The notes under the pieces were generated by a model that was not told the DNA's origin, made no database searches, and saw only the letters and a program-made list of their open reading frames with translations. Both the position numbers and the translations under genes were made by a program. Source: Cloacibacterium sp964530915 (GTDB taxonomy: Bacteria; Bacteroidota; Bacteroidia; Flavobacteriales; Weeksellaceae). Taken from it: DNA of 29,529 nucleotides. The stretch spans positions 1 through 29,529 of the forward strand of contig CAZHCK010000029.1 of assembly GCA_964530915.1 (NCBI GenBank). The letters run 5' to 3'. Positions 16,501-23,734 of this stretch are shown piece after piece; position 1 is the stretch's first letter; each line of letters begins with the position of its first letter.

Positions 16501-16719
16501 ATGAACTCTATTAAAGTATTTTTCGCACTATTCTTCGTCTCGATAATGGTGCAAAACTGCGTATCTGTAAAAGAATACGAAAAAAACTATGTGAACGATA
16601 GTGAAATGCAACTTTCTACCAAAAAATCTGCAAAAACAGAAAATAATTTTCTTTTGTACAGAGAAGCAGCTTCTGGTGCAGATGGTGGGAAAAACGGTGG
16701 CGGTTGCGGTTGCAACTAA
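16501..16719 (+). CDS. DUF4266 small lipoprotein with GGGCGCN C-terminus
   Basis: A 72-residue protein. The signal MNSIKVFFALFFVSIMVQNC places the lipidated Cys at residue 20. The mature part contains VKEYEKNYVNDSEMQL, corresponding to the WEKGYLAD-xxM region of DUF4266, and FLLYREAASGADGGKNGGG, ending exactly in CGCN. The family is small and its function is unknown to me. The two terminal cysteines in a flexible Gly-rich tail look suited to metal or redox chemistry. The gene begins two bases after the ApbE-like gene and precedes DUF3570; I recall this order (thioredoxin, ApbE, DUF4266, DUF3570) from other genomes. Confidence 0.87.
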   Translation: MNSIKVFFALFFVSIMVQNCVSVKEYEKNYVNDSEMQLSTKKSAKTENNFLLYREAASGADGGKNGGGCGCN

Positions 16720-16749
16720 GTAAAATATGAATCAATACAATCATTAACG

Positions 16750-18054
16750 ATGAAAAAAAGCATAGTATCCGTATTTTTACTAGCCATCACGTTTGGTTTC
16801 TTCGGAAAATCGAAAGCACAAGAAAAAGACTCACTTTACGAAGCTAGAAAACTAAAAATTGACGAAATTAACTTTGTATCAGGATATTACACTCAAGAGG
16901 GAGAACACTCTTCTATTGGTGGAGGAAAAGGTGATGAAGCTTTGACCAATATTTCTAATTCTATACAGGTAAGATTGCTTAAAAACAGTCAGAAATATGA
17001 ACATAGACTAGACTTTGCCGTAGCAGTAGACCATCACACTTCTGCTTCTACCAAATTGATAAATAATGTTCCAGATGGTTCCCCTACCAATTTATACAAT
17101 GGAAAAATAAGTGCCAGAACTGCCGCCTCTACAGGAACTAGCAGTGTTACTGGTGCTTCTTCTAAATTTGTAGGTTGGAGAATTTACCCTTCTCTTAACT
17201 ATTTTGCCAAAAACTTAGAACGAAATACTACTTATGGAATTGGAGCATACTTTTCCCGAGAGTTTGACTATCAATCCATTGGTGGTGAACTTTCTTTTGT
17301 AAAAGCATCTCAAGATAATAATTCTGAGTTCAGTGTAAAAGCAATGGCATTTTTTGACCAAAGACTAGAAATTTTACCAGTAGAACTTAGACCAGTTAAT
17401 ACAGGAGTAAACAACAAAAAAGCTGACGATGACGAAGACGAACATGAAGGAAACGATGATAATTATAAACTTTGGAATAAAAATTCTTATAGTGTAAATT
17501 TTGCCTATTCTCAAATTATCAATCCAAGATTACAAGTTTCATTGTTGGCAGATTTTGCATTTCAAGATGGTTTACTTTCTATTCCTTATAACAGAGTTTA
17601 TTTTACCAATAATACGGTTTCCAGCGAAAAATTGCCTATGCAAAGAATGAAAATTCCATTAGGAATGAGACTCAATTATTTCTTGGGCGAAACATTTATT
17701 TTCAGAACCTATTATCGATATTTCTTTGATGATTGGGGAATCAAAGCACATACTGCACAATTAGAAATCCCGATAAAGATTTCTCCATTTGTTTCATTAA
17801 GTCCTTTTTACAGATATCATCATCAGACCAGCAATGATTATTTTAAACCTTACGGACAACACAATCCTGGCGAAAAATATTATTCTTCAGACTATGATTT
17901 ATCTAGTTTCAATAGCCAAAACATTGGGTTAAATCTTCATTATTTACCTTTAGAATCCAAACTGTTCAAGAGTGTAGATTTCAGATATAGTTTTTATAAA
18001 AGAAGTGAAGGATTGTCTGCACATAATCTTACATTTGCTATAACCTTTAAATAA
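16750..18054 (+). CDS. DUF3570 predicted outer-membrane beta-barrel protein
   Basis: A 434-residue protein with a signal peptide ending near KSKAQ. The rest has alternating polar/aromatic strands with short turns, for example WRIYPSLNYFAKNLERNTTY and MRLNYFLGETFIFRTYYRYF, and ends in a strand finishing LTFAITFK, as expected for an outer-membrane barrel. An acidic loop (DDDEDEHEGNDD, about residues 226-237) could bind cations. Two stretches resemble the ApbE flavinylation motif D-x-x-[ST]-G-A-[ST]: DHHTSAS (94-100, Gly replaced by Ser) and SSVTGAS (131-137, Asp replaced by Ser). DUF3570 proteins co-occur with ApbE and DUF4266, so this could be the flavin-bearing member; unproven. Confidence 0.85.
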   Translation: MKKSIVSVFLLAITFGFFGKSKAQEKDSLYEARKLKIDEINFVSGYYTQEGEHSSIGGGKGDEALTNISNSIQVRLLKNSQKYEHRLDFAVAVDHHTSASTKLINNVPDGSPTNLYNGKISARTAASTGTSSVTGASSKFVGWRIYPSLNYFAKNLERNTTYGIGAYFSREFDYQSIGGELSFVKASQDNNSEFSVKAMAFFDQRLEILPVELRPVNTGVNNKKADDDEDEHEGNDDNYKLWNKNSYSVNFAYSQIINPRLQVSLLADFAFQDGLLSIPYNRVYFTNNTVSSEKLPMQRMKIPLGMRLNYFLGETFIFRTYYRYFFDDWGIKAHTAQLEIPIKISPFVSLSPFYRYHHQTSNDYFKPYGQHNPGEKYYSSDYDLSSFNSQNIGLNLHYLPLESKLFKSVDFRYSFYKRSEGLSAHNLTFAITFK

Positions 18055-18064
18055 CCATCACAAA

Positions 18065-19162
18065 ATGAACTTAAAAAACATCCAAACCGAAGTAGATGCT
18101 TCTTTTCTTTATGGCTTATTAGCAGAGAAAGAAGAAGACCAAAATGTAAAAGAAATCTTTTTACAAATGTCTGCCATCGAAAAATCTCACGCAGTAGCAT
18201 TTTTACAAAAAGTAGGACTAACGGAAAAAGACATGCCGAAACCTTCTACCAGAGCAAAAATTCTTAAAAAAATTGGAGGAATTTTAGGTTATGATTATGT
18301 TTTAGGTGTTTTAATGGATACCGAAAAATCACTTTCCAGCTCTATCGGAAAAGCCAGAGTCAATACCCAAACACAAGCTTCTATTTCTGATACAGCCCAC
18401 GTGAAAATTCTTGAAAATATTCTTGAAAATAATCCTAAAATCGGCGGAAATGCTCTTTCTCGTTTTGAAAAAAGACACCGTTCTGTTGGCGGAAACGCAC
18501 TTAGAGCAGCTGTTTTAGGTGGAAATGATGGGTTAATTTCTAACTTTTCATTAATTATGGGAGTTGCAGGAGCAAGTAGCGGACAAAAAGAAGTACTACT
18601 TGCAGGTTTAGCTGGGCTTTTGGCTGGTTCGCTTTCCATGGCATTAGGAGAATGGATTTCGGTACAGAGTTCCAAAGAATTATACGAAAACCAAATGTCT
18701 CTGGAAATGGACGAATTAGAAGTAAATCCTGAAGGAGAATTAAAAGAAATAGAATTGATTTACAGAGCGAAAGGAATTCCTGCGGAACAAGCCGTACAAA
18801 TGGCAACAGAACTCATGAATGACAAAAATTCTGCACATCAATTTTTGGTAAAAGAAGAATTAGGAATTAATTCAGAAGAACTGAAAGGTTCTGCCATGGA
18901 AGCAGCGATTTCTTCTTTTGTATTATTTGCAATTGGAGCAATTTTACCACTTTTCCCGTTTTTCTTTTTAGGAGGAACTCCAGCAATTATTGCAAGTGCT
19001 ATCTCTAGTTCGATTGGTTTATTTTTAATCGGTTCTGCCATTACGCTGTTCACAGGAAAGAGCATTTGGTATTCAGGTTTCAGACAAGTTATTTTCGGAT
19101 TATTGGCTGCAGCAATCACTTTCGGAATCGGTAAATTAATTGGCGTTTCCGTTATAGGATAA
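18065..19162 (+). CDS. Ferritin-like/VIT-domain membrane protein (MbfA-like iron/manganese transporter)
   Basis: A 365-residue protein with two parts. The N-terminal helical part has carboxylate and His positions of a ferritin-like domain: Glu9 in QTEVDASF, Glu21-Glu24, and the ExxH pair Glu39/His42 in AIEKSHA. From about residue 145 a VIT1/CCC1 transporter domain begins with GNALRAAVLGGNDGLISNFS and LAGLLAGSLSMALGEWISV. A cytoplasmic Glu-rich metal-binding segment follows (about 212-280), then three C-terminal helices. This architecture is that of MbfA, which moves iron out of the cytoplasm, with the ferritin-like part sensing or delivering iron. Mn is an alternative substrate. It is 10 bases after DUF3570, so transcribed with the island. 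Confidence 0.88.
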   Translation: MNLKNIQTEVDASFLYGLLAEKEEDQNVKEIFLQMSAIEKSHAVAFLQKVGLTEKDMPKPSTRAKILKKIGGILGYDYVLGVLMDTEKSLSSSIGKARVNTQTQASISDTAHVKILENILENNPKIGGNALSRFEKRHRSVGGNALRAAVLGGNDGLISNFSLIMGVAGASSGQKEVLLAGLAGLLAGSLSMALGEWISVQSSKELYENQMSLEMDELEVNPEGELKEIELIYRAKGIPAEQAVQMATELMNDKNSAHQFLVKEELGINSEELKGSAMEAAISSFVLFAIGAILPLFPFFFLGGTPAIIASAISSSIGLFLIGSAITLFTGKSIWYSGFRQVIFGLLAAAITFGIGKLIGVSVIG

Positions 19163-19175
19163 TCATAAAATTAAT

Positions 19176-19235
19176 GGCTAAAGTGAAAATGAATCACTTT
19201 AATTTTGATGAAATTTAACTTTAGCCTAATTTTTG
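19176..19235 (+). promoter_or_regulatory. Competing hairpins upstream of small exported protein, copy 2
   Basis: Two perfect 8-bp hairpins share the same 5' arm. TAAAGTGA (19179-19186) can pair with TCACTTTA (19194-19201), or GGCTAAAG (19176-19183) can pair with CTTTAGCC (19219-19226). The second is followed by ATTTTTG, so it could terminate transcription weakly. The arrangement resembles an attenuator or two-state leader. TAATTTTTG (19227-19235) is also one base off the -7 promoter consensus, so an internal promoter for the next gene is possible. Confidence 0.45.
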
Positions 19236-19251
19236 TATCTAAAATACTGAG

Positions 19252-19644
19252 TTGAAAAAATTTATTTCCATATTATTCATTTCTGTTTATCTATTTTCTT
19301 TTCAAGAGTTTAGACAAGTTTTCAAATTGCCTACTTTGATAGAGCATATTGTAAAACATAGGATAGAAAATGGTGAATTTTCATTGGTTAATTTTCTTAA
19401 CCACCATTATTTCAGTGGAAATTTTATGGATAATGATTATGATCAAGATCAGAAATTACCTTTCAAACAAATAGATTTTACACATTTTTCCAATATTGTT
19501 TTTGTGGTAGAATCGCTTAGTGATTTAAAAATTGAAACTCCAAAGCGCTTATTTACAGAAAACAAGAACTTTTTTATTTATAAAAATGACTTCATTTCTG
19601 AGTTTCAATACTCTATTTTTCAACCACCAGAAATTTTAATGTAA
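19252..19644 (+). CDS. Small exported protein of unknown function, copy 2
   Basis: A 130-residue paralogue of the protein at 8450-8839. Its reading frame opens with TTG (gagTTGaaaaaa). No in-frame ATG lies near, and the N-terminal Met-Lys-Lys/signal pattern aligns exactly with copy 1, so TTG is the probable start. The signal peptide is hydrophobic to about residue 17. Identities with copy 1 include His32, His36, His52, HY-SG, D60, D62, Y63, D66, KLPFK and FQPPE, all at the same residue numbers. Between these the sequences have diverged, so the pair is an old duplication. No known domain was recognised. It precedes a b-type cytochrome as copy 1 precedes the RND permease. Confidence 0.75.
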   Translation: MKKFISILFISVYLFSFQEFRQVFKLPTLIEHIVKHRIENGEFSLVNFLNHHYFSGNFMDNDYDQDQKLPFKQIDFTHFSNIVFVVESLSDLKIETPKRLFTENKNFFIYKNDFISEFQYSIFQPPEILM

Positions 19645-19665
19645 TTCTTTGATTCACATCAACTT

Positions 19666-19689
19666 TATCTTTTTCTTTTGAAAAAGATA
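19666..19689 (+). other. Perfect hairpin between copy 2 and the cytochrome gene
   Basis: TATCTTTTTC (19666-19675) and GAAAAAGATA (19680-19689) form a 10-bp perfect stem with a TTTT loop. There is no T-tract after it, so a standard terminator is unlikely. It may be an RNA-processing or stability element, or a binding site between the two genes. Confidence 0.4.
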
Positions 19690-19724
19690 CTTCTCACATT
19701 CATATTACATTAAAATTTAAGAAA

Positions 19725-20702
19725 ATGAAAACAAAAACTTGGTCTTTGACGACCAGAATCTCGCACTGGCTTTTAGCCATAGGATTTACCGTAGCCTATA
19801 TCACTGGCGAAAATGAATGGCAAATGAATTACCACTATGCTTTTGGAGCATTAGTTGGTGGAATTTTATTTTTCAGAATTCTTTACGGAATTATCGGTCC
19901 AAAATATTCTAATTTCAAGGATTTCCCGATGGGAGTTTCTCAACAAATAGATTTCATTAAAAATTATTTTTCTAAAAACCACACGTATGTGGGGCATAAT
20001 CCTTTAGCATCTTTAGTCATGTTTTCTATGATGTTTTTAGGAATTTTCACAGCATTTACAGGTTATTTATGGGCTATAGAATCAGCACATTTTTTAGGAT
20101 TTACTTTTACTGAAGAAATGGTAGAAGAAGGTCACGAAATTGGCGCCAAATTATTCTTAATTCTTGTATTTGCTCATCTAGCAGGAATATTTGCAGACAC
20201 TATTTTTCACAGAAAAACAGGGACTTTGGGATCTATTTTCACTGGATATAAAAACGTACAAGCAGAAGCTGCTAAAACGAATGCTTTTCACAAAATCTTC
20301 TCTTTTCTTTGGTTAGGCGTACCGATGATTTTATTCTACCTTGCCTTCGGTCTACCCGTAAATGAAAGAGGTAATGAAAGAGAAAATGAGGAAGAAGATG
20401 AATGGGAATCGCTGCTCTATCCTGACAAAAATTCTGAAAAATCACCAATGAATCTCCTTGTGAAATTGACTAAAAACAGAAGCAATGTAGATGGAACCAG
20501 TTCGGCTTCTAGCAGTAGACAAACTGAGACTAATAATACTGTGAATACAGAAAGCAATTCCGTTCAGAGTTATGCACAAAACTCATCATATTACACCGAA
20601 AATAATAATGATGAGCATGAATATTATGAACATGAAGAACATTCTAAACATCATCATGAGAAAAGAGAACATCATGATTATGAGGATGGAGACGATGATT
20701 AA
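19725..20702 (+). CDS. Cytochrome b561-type protein with His-rich acidic tail
   Basis: A 325-residue protein. The first 180 residues are a four-helix b-type cytochrome with candidate haem ligands His14 (RISHWLLA), His37 (NYHYAFG), His137 (EEGHEIGAK) and His151 (FAHLAGI). A fifth membrane helix (about 191-211) is followed by a long polar tail: acidic, then Ser/Asn/Thr-rich, ending in about 30 residues of His, Glu and Asp. Eight His occur between residues 298 and 317. If the N-terminus is cytoplasmic, as usual in the family, five helices put this tail in the periplasm, where it could bind transition metals. It is the last gene of the island, before a strong terminator. Natural electron partner unknown. 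Confidence 0.85.
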   Translation: MKTKTWSLTTRISHWLLAIGFTVAYITGENEWQMNYHYAFGALVGGILFFRILYGIIGPKYSNFKDFPMGVSQQIDFIKNYFSKNHTYVGHNPLASLVMFSMMFLGIFTAFTGYLWAIESAHFLGFTFTEEMVEEGHEIGAKLFLILVFAHLAGIFADTIFHRKTGTLGSIFTGYKNVQAEAAKTNAFHKIFSFLWLGVPMILFYLAFGLPVNERGNERENEEEDEWESLLYPDKNSEKSPMNLLVKLTKNRSNVDGTSSASSSRQTETNNTVNTESNSVQSYAQNSSYYTENNNDEHEYYEHEEHSKHHHEKREHHDYEDGDDD

Positions 20703-20718
20703 TTTTAAAAAATAATAG

Positions 20719-20752
20719 AAATACCGATGGAAATTTCATCGGTATTTTTTTT
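20719..20752 (+). terminator. Intrinsic terminator ending the metal/redox island
   Basis: AAATACCGATG (20719-20729) pairs perfectly with CATCGGTATTT (20737-20747), followed by a run of T to 20752. It is a textbook rho-independent terminator directly after the cytochrome gene. Confidence 0.92.
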
Positions 20753-20801
20753 GAACCTTTCTTATTGTTCCTCAATAAAGGATTTTTTGTAAATTAGCCC
20801 T

Positions 20802-21512
20802 ATGAAAAAACTAATAATCACTGCCCTATTTTTATTGAGTTATCAAACTGAGGCTCAAATCAAAGCTGTAACTGACGAAGGAAAAGAAGTGGTTCTATTT
20901 GATAATGGAACCTGGAAATTTGCTAACGATAGTGATGCAAAAGTTCTAGAAACCATCACTAACAATGAAACTCCTTTCACTAAAGATAAAGCTTCCACAT
21001 TCTTATATCGATGTAAAAAAGTAAATGCAGGTATATACGTAAATCCTAAAATCTGGAAAATTACCGATGCTTTTAAAGCACCAATGATAGAATACGCATT
21101 TACGAACAATTTAAACTCTAGTATTTTTGGAATTGTAGTTTCTGAAACAGCAGAAATAGGGAGTCTAAAAAATTTAAAAGAACTCATCGTTATCAGTACA
21201 CAAAATAGAGCAGATTATTTTAAATTAAAAGAGTCTGAATACAGAACTGTAAATGGCTTAAAAGTACTTTATCTAAGATACTTAGTAAATACAAAAGGTT
21301 TAGATTTTGAATATCAAACATATGCTTATCTTACAGAAAATGGATATTGTGCGATTACAGGTTATGCATTTGCTAAAAATTTTGACCAAAGTAAAGCAGA
21401 GTTAGACCGATTCTTAAATGGTTTGGTAGAAACAAAAAAAGCAGAAGGCACACAAACAGTAGAAGTTTATGAAACTCCGCCTCCTCCAGCAAAAATTAAA
21501 AGTAAAAATTAA
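20802..21512 (+). CDS. Exported protein of unknown function
   Basis: A 236-residue protein with a short signal peptide (cleavage likely after TEA, residue 18). The mature N-terminus reads KAVTDEGKEVVLFDNGTWKF, a short motif I have seen at the start of many uncharacterised Bacteroidota envelope proteins. The middle is a mixed alpha/beta domain (about residues 60-210) of the kind used for small binding domains. The C-terminus is Pro/Lys-rich (ETPPPPAKIKSKN). No catalytic motif was recognised. A weak promoter-like TAAATTAG lies at 20790-20797, only a few bases before the ATG. The stop codon overlaps the recG stop on the other strand. Confidence 0.75.
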   Translation: MKKLIITALFLLSYQTEAQIKAVTDEGKEVVLFDNGTWKFANDSDAKVLETITNNETPFTKDKASTFLYRCKKVNAGIYVNPKIWKITDAFKAPMIEYAFTNNLNSSIFGIVVSETAEIGSLKNLKELIVISTQNRADYFKLKESEYRTVNGLKVLYLRYLVNTKGLDFEYQTYAYLTENGYCAITGYAFAKNFDQSKAELDRFLNGLVETKKAEGTQTVEVYETPPPPAKIKSKN

Positions 21513-23602
21513 GAGATTTTTCCCCATTTATTTTTGCCTTTGTACTGCTTAACGTAGTAATTTCTAAGGCTCTGATGCTCTGGAAGCTGTAGATTTCCGT
21601 CTATTTTTAGCAAATGTTCTACGGTTTCTTTTGCTGCTTTTATGATATTGCCATCATTTACCAAATCAAGGCGTTTAAAATCTACCATTCCGCTTTGCTG
21701 AGTTCCTAGAATATCTCCAGGTCCGCGCAATTGCATGTCTACTTCAGAAATTTTAAAACCGTCATTGGTTTCGCACATGGTTTTGATGCGTTTTCTAGAT
21801 TCTGTGGAGAGTTTGTCGCCCGTCATCAGAATACAATAACTCTGTTCTGCACCTCTTCCTACTCTACCACGAAGCTGGTGCAACTGAGAAAGACCAAATC
21901 TTTCGGCACTTTCTATCACCATTACTGAAGCATTCGGCACATTTACGCCTACTTCTATTACGGTAGTTGCGACCATAATATCTGCTTTTCCTTTGGCGAA
22001 ATAATTCATGGCTGCATCTTTTTCATCGGGTTTCATTTTGCCGTGAAGCATGGTCGTATTATAATCTGGAAGCGGAAAAATTTCTGAAATATGCTCAAAA
22101 CCTTCCATTAAATTTTTATAATCCAACGTTTCAGATTCTTCAATTAATGGATATACAAAATACACTTGTCTGCCTTTGGCAATTTCTTCTTTGGCAAAAC
22201 CATAGACAGAATTTCTATCTTTTTCTCTTCTATGAGCAGTAATAATTGGTTTTCTACCAACAGGCATTTCATCAATTACAGAAACATCTAAATCTGAGTA
22301 ATAACTCATCGCCAAAGTTCTGGGAATAGGTGTTGCAGTCATTACCAAAATATGCGGTGCAATTTTATTTTTAGCCCAAAGTTTCGCACGTTGCGCTACT
22401 CCAAATCTATGTTGCTCATCTATGATGGCTAATCCTAAATTTTTGAACCGAACAATATCTTCTAAAACCGCGTGAGTTCCTACTAAAATCGAAAGTTCGC
22501 CGTTTAATAATTCTTCGTGAATGATTTTTCTTTCGGCGGTTTTGGTAGAACCTGTGAGTAATCTTACTTTAACATCTGTTTCCTTCAATAAATCTGAAAT
22601 CGAATTAAAATGCTGAGTTGCCAAAATTTCCGTAGGCGCCATCATACAACTTTGGAAACCATTATCCATGGCTAAAAGCATCGCTAAAAGCGCTACCATC
22701 GTTTTACCAGAACCTACATCTCCTTGCAATAATCGGTTCATTTGGATAGGCTTTTTCAAATCATTTCTGATTTCTTTCAGCACTCTTTTTTGGGCATTGG
22801 TTAATTCAAAAGGAAGAAAATTTTCATAGAAATTATTGAAATTTTCGCCTACTATCGGAAAAGGATTCCCAATCGTGAAACTTTTGTTGTAATTCTTCTT
22901 CAAACCGTAACCCAACTGAAAAAAGAACGCTTCTTCAAATTTTAATCTTCTGTCTGCATGTTTGGCAAAATCTGCATTTTGTGGAAAATGAATGTTAAGA
23001 TACGCTTGTGGACGACTCATAAGTTTCAAAGATTTCATCAGAGAAACCGGTAAATTTTCTTCTATTAACTGAGGAATCTGCGAAATAATATTGGCTTGAA
23101 CCGTTTGAAAAAATTTTTGGTTCAATCCTCGTTTCGTCAATTTTTCTGAACTTGGATAAATAGGCCTGAGTCTTTCTTCTGCAGATTTTTTGTCTTCTAA
23201 CTCAATTTCTGGATGCGGCATAGAAAAACTATGGTTAAACTCCTGAATTCTCCCAAAAATATAGATTTCTCGGTTTACGGGAATCTGTTCTTTCATCCAA
23301 TTGGAATACTGAAACCAAACTACATCTAGTGTTCCGGTTCCGTCTGTAAATTTCCCAGAAAGTCGTTTTTTCCCTTTGGCATAAGTAATTTCCTGCAATT
23401 CTGTAATCCTCCCTTTCAGTTGAATTTCTATATTATCTTCTTTGATGTCTACAATTTTGTAGACTTTAGATTTATCCAAATATCTTATCGGAAAAAAATG
23501 CAGAAAATCTTCCACCGTCCTAATATCTAAGACATTAGCAATCAGTTTGGCACGTTCTGTACCAATTCCTTTTAAAAATTCTATGGAAGTGTCTAATGTC
23601 AA
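21509..23602 (-). CDS. recG: ATP-dependent DNA helicase RecG
   Basis: A 697-residue branch-migrating helicase that remodels stalled forks and Holliday junctions. An N-terminal helical part with KGIGTERAKLIANVL leads into the wedge OB-fold (about 55-135). Motifs seen: Walker A GDVGSGKT (294-301), DEQH (395-398), TATPIPRTLA and the motif VI region QLRGRVGRG, plus the C-terminal RGPGDILGTQQSG. The start is TTG at 23602: no ATG or GTG is available in frame upstream before the stop, and MTLxTSIExLKGIG is the family's usual opening. The 3' end overlaps the convergent gene at 20802 by four bases with no terminator visible between. Confidence 0.95.
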   Translation of the reverse strand: MTLDTSIEFLKGIGTERAKLIANVLDIRTVEDFLHFFPIRYLDKSKVYKIVDIKEDNIEIQLKGRITELQEITYAKGKKRLSGKFTDGTGTLDVVWFQYSNWMKEQIPVNREIYIFGRIQEFNHSFSMPHPEIELEDKKSAEERLRPIYPSSEKLTKRGLNQKFFQTVQANIISQIPQLIEENLPVSLMKSLKLMSRPQAYLNIHFPQNADFAKHADRRLKFEEAFFFQLGYGLKKNYNKSFTIGNPFPIVGENFNNFYENFLPFELTNAQKRVLKEIRNDLKKPIQMNRLLQGDVGSGKTMVALLAMLLAMDNGFQSCMMAPTEILATQHFNSISDLLKETDVKVRLLTGSTKTAERKIIHEELLNGELSILVGTHAVLEDIVRFKNLGLAIIDEQHRFGVAQRAKLWAKNKIAPHILVMTATPIPRTLAMSYYSDLDVSVIDEMPVGRKPIITAHRREKDRNSVYGFAKEEIAKGRQVYFVYPLIEESETLDYKNLMEGFEHISEIFPLPDYNTTMLHGKMKPDEKDAAMNYFAKGKADIMVATTVIEVGVNVPNASVMVIESAERFGLSQLHQLRGRVGRGAEQSYCILMTGDKLSTESRKRIKTMCETNDGFKISEVDMQLRGPGDILGTQQSGMVDFKRLDLVNDGNIIKAAKETVEHLLKIDGNLQLPEHQSLRNYYVKQYKGKNKWGKIS

Positions 23603-23662
23603 TGGTGAATTTGCTTCGCAGTGAACTGTGAGTTTTACGATGTGAAATTAAGTAAATTTGTT

Positions 23663-23670
23663 CAAAACTA
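23663..23670 (-). promoter_or_regulatory. Probable recG -7 promoter element
   Basis: On the minus strand TAGTTTTG (23670-23663) fits TAnnTTTG. It lies right at the end of the T-tract of the upstream terminator and about 60 bases before the TTG start. The -33 region falls in the terminator stem and shows no strong match. Confidence 0.45.
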
Positions 23671-23702
23671 AAAAAGAAAGACCTTCAATAATGAAAGTCT
23701 TT
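23668..23702 (-). terminator. Terminator of the POT/thioredoxin transcript
   Basis: On the minus strand AAAGACTTTCA (23702-23692) pairs with TGAAGGTCTTT (23687-23677) with one G-U pair and a 4-base loop. CTTTTTTAG follows. It is a good rho-independent terminator about 33 bases after the thioredoxin stop. Confidence 0.85.
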
Positions 23703-23734
23703 GCTCTTTATTTTATAAAATATGATGTATAAAT

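Noticed and set aside
18295..19119. Minus-strand frames opposite the ferritin/VIT gene
   Set aside because: Three overlapping antisense frames over a strong coding region; compositions fit antisense readings of Gly/Ala-rich helices.
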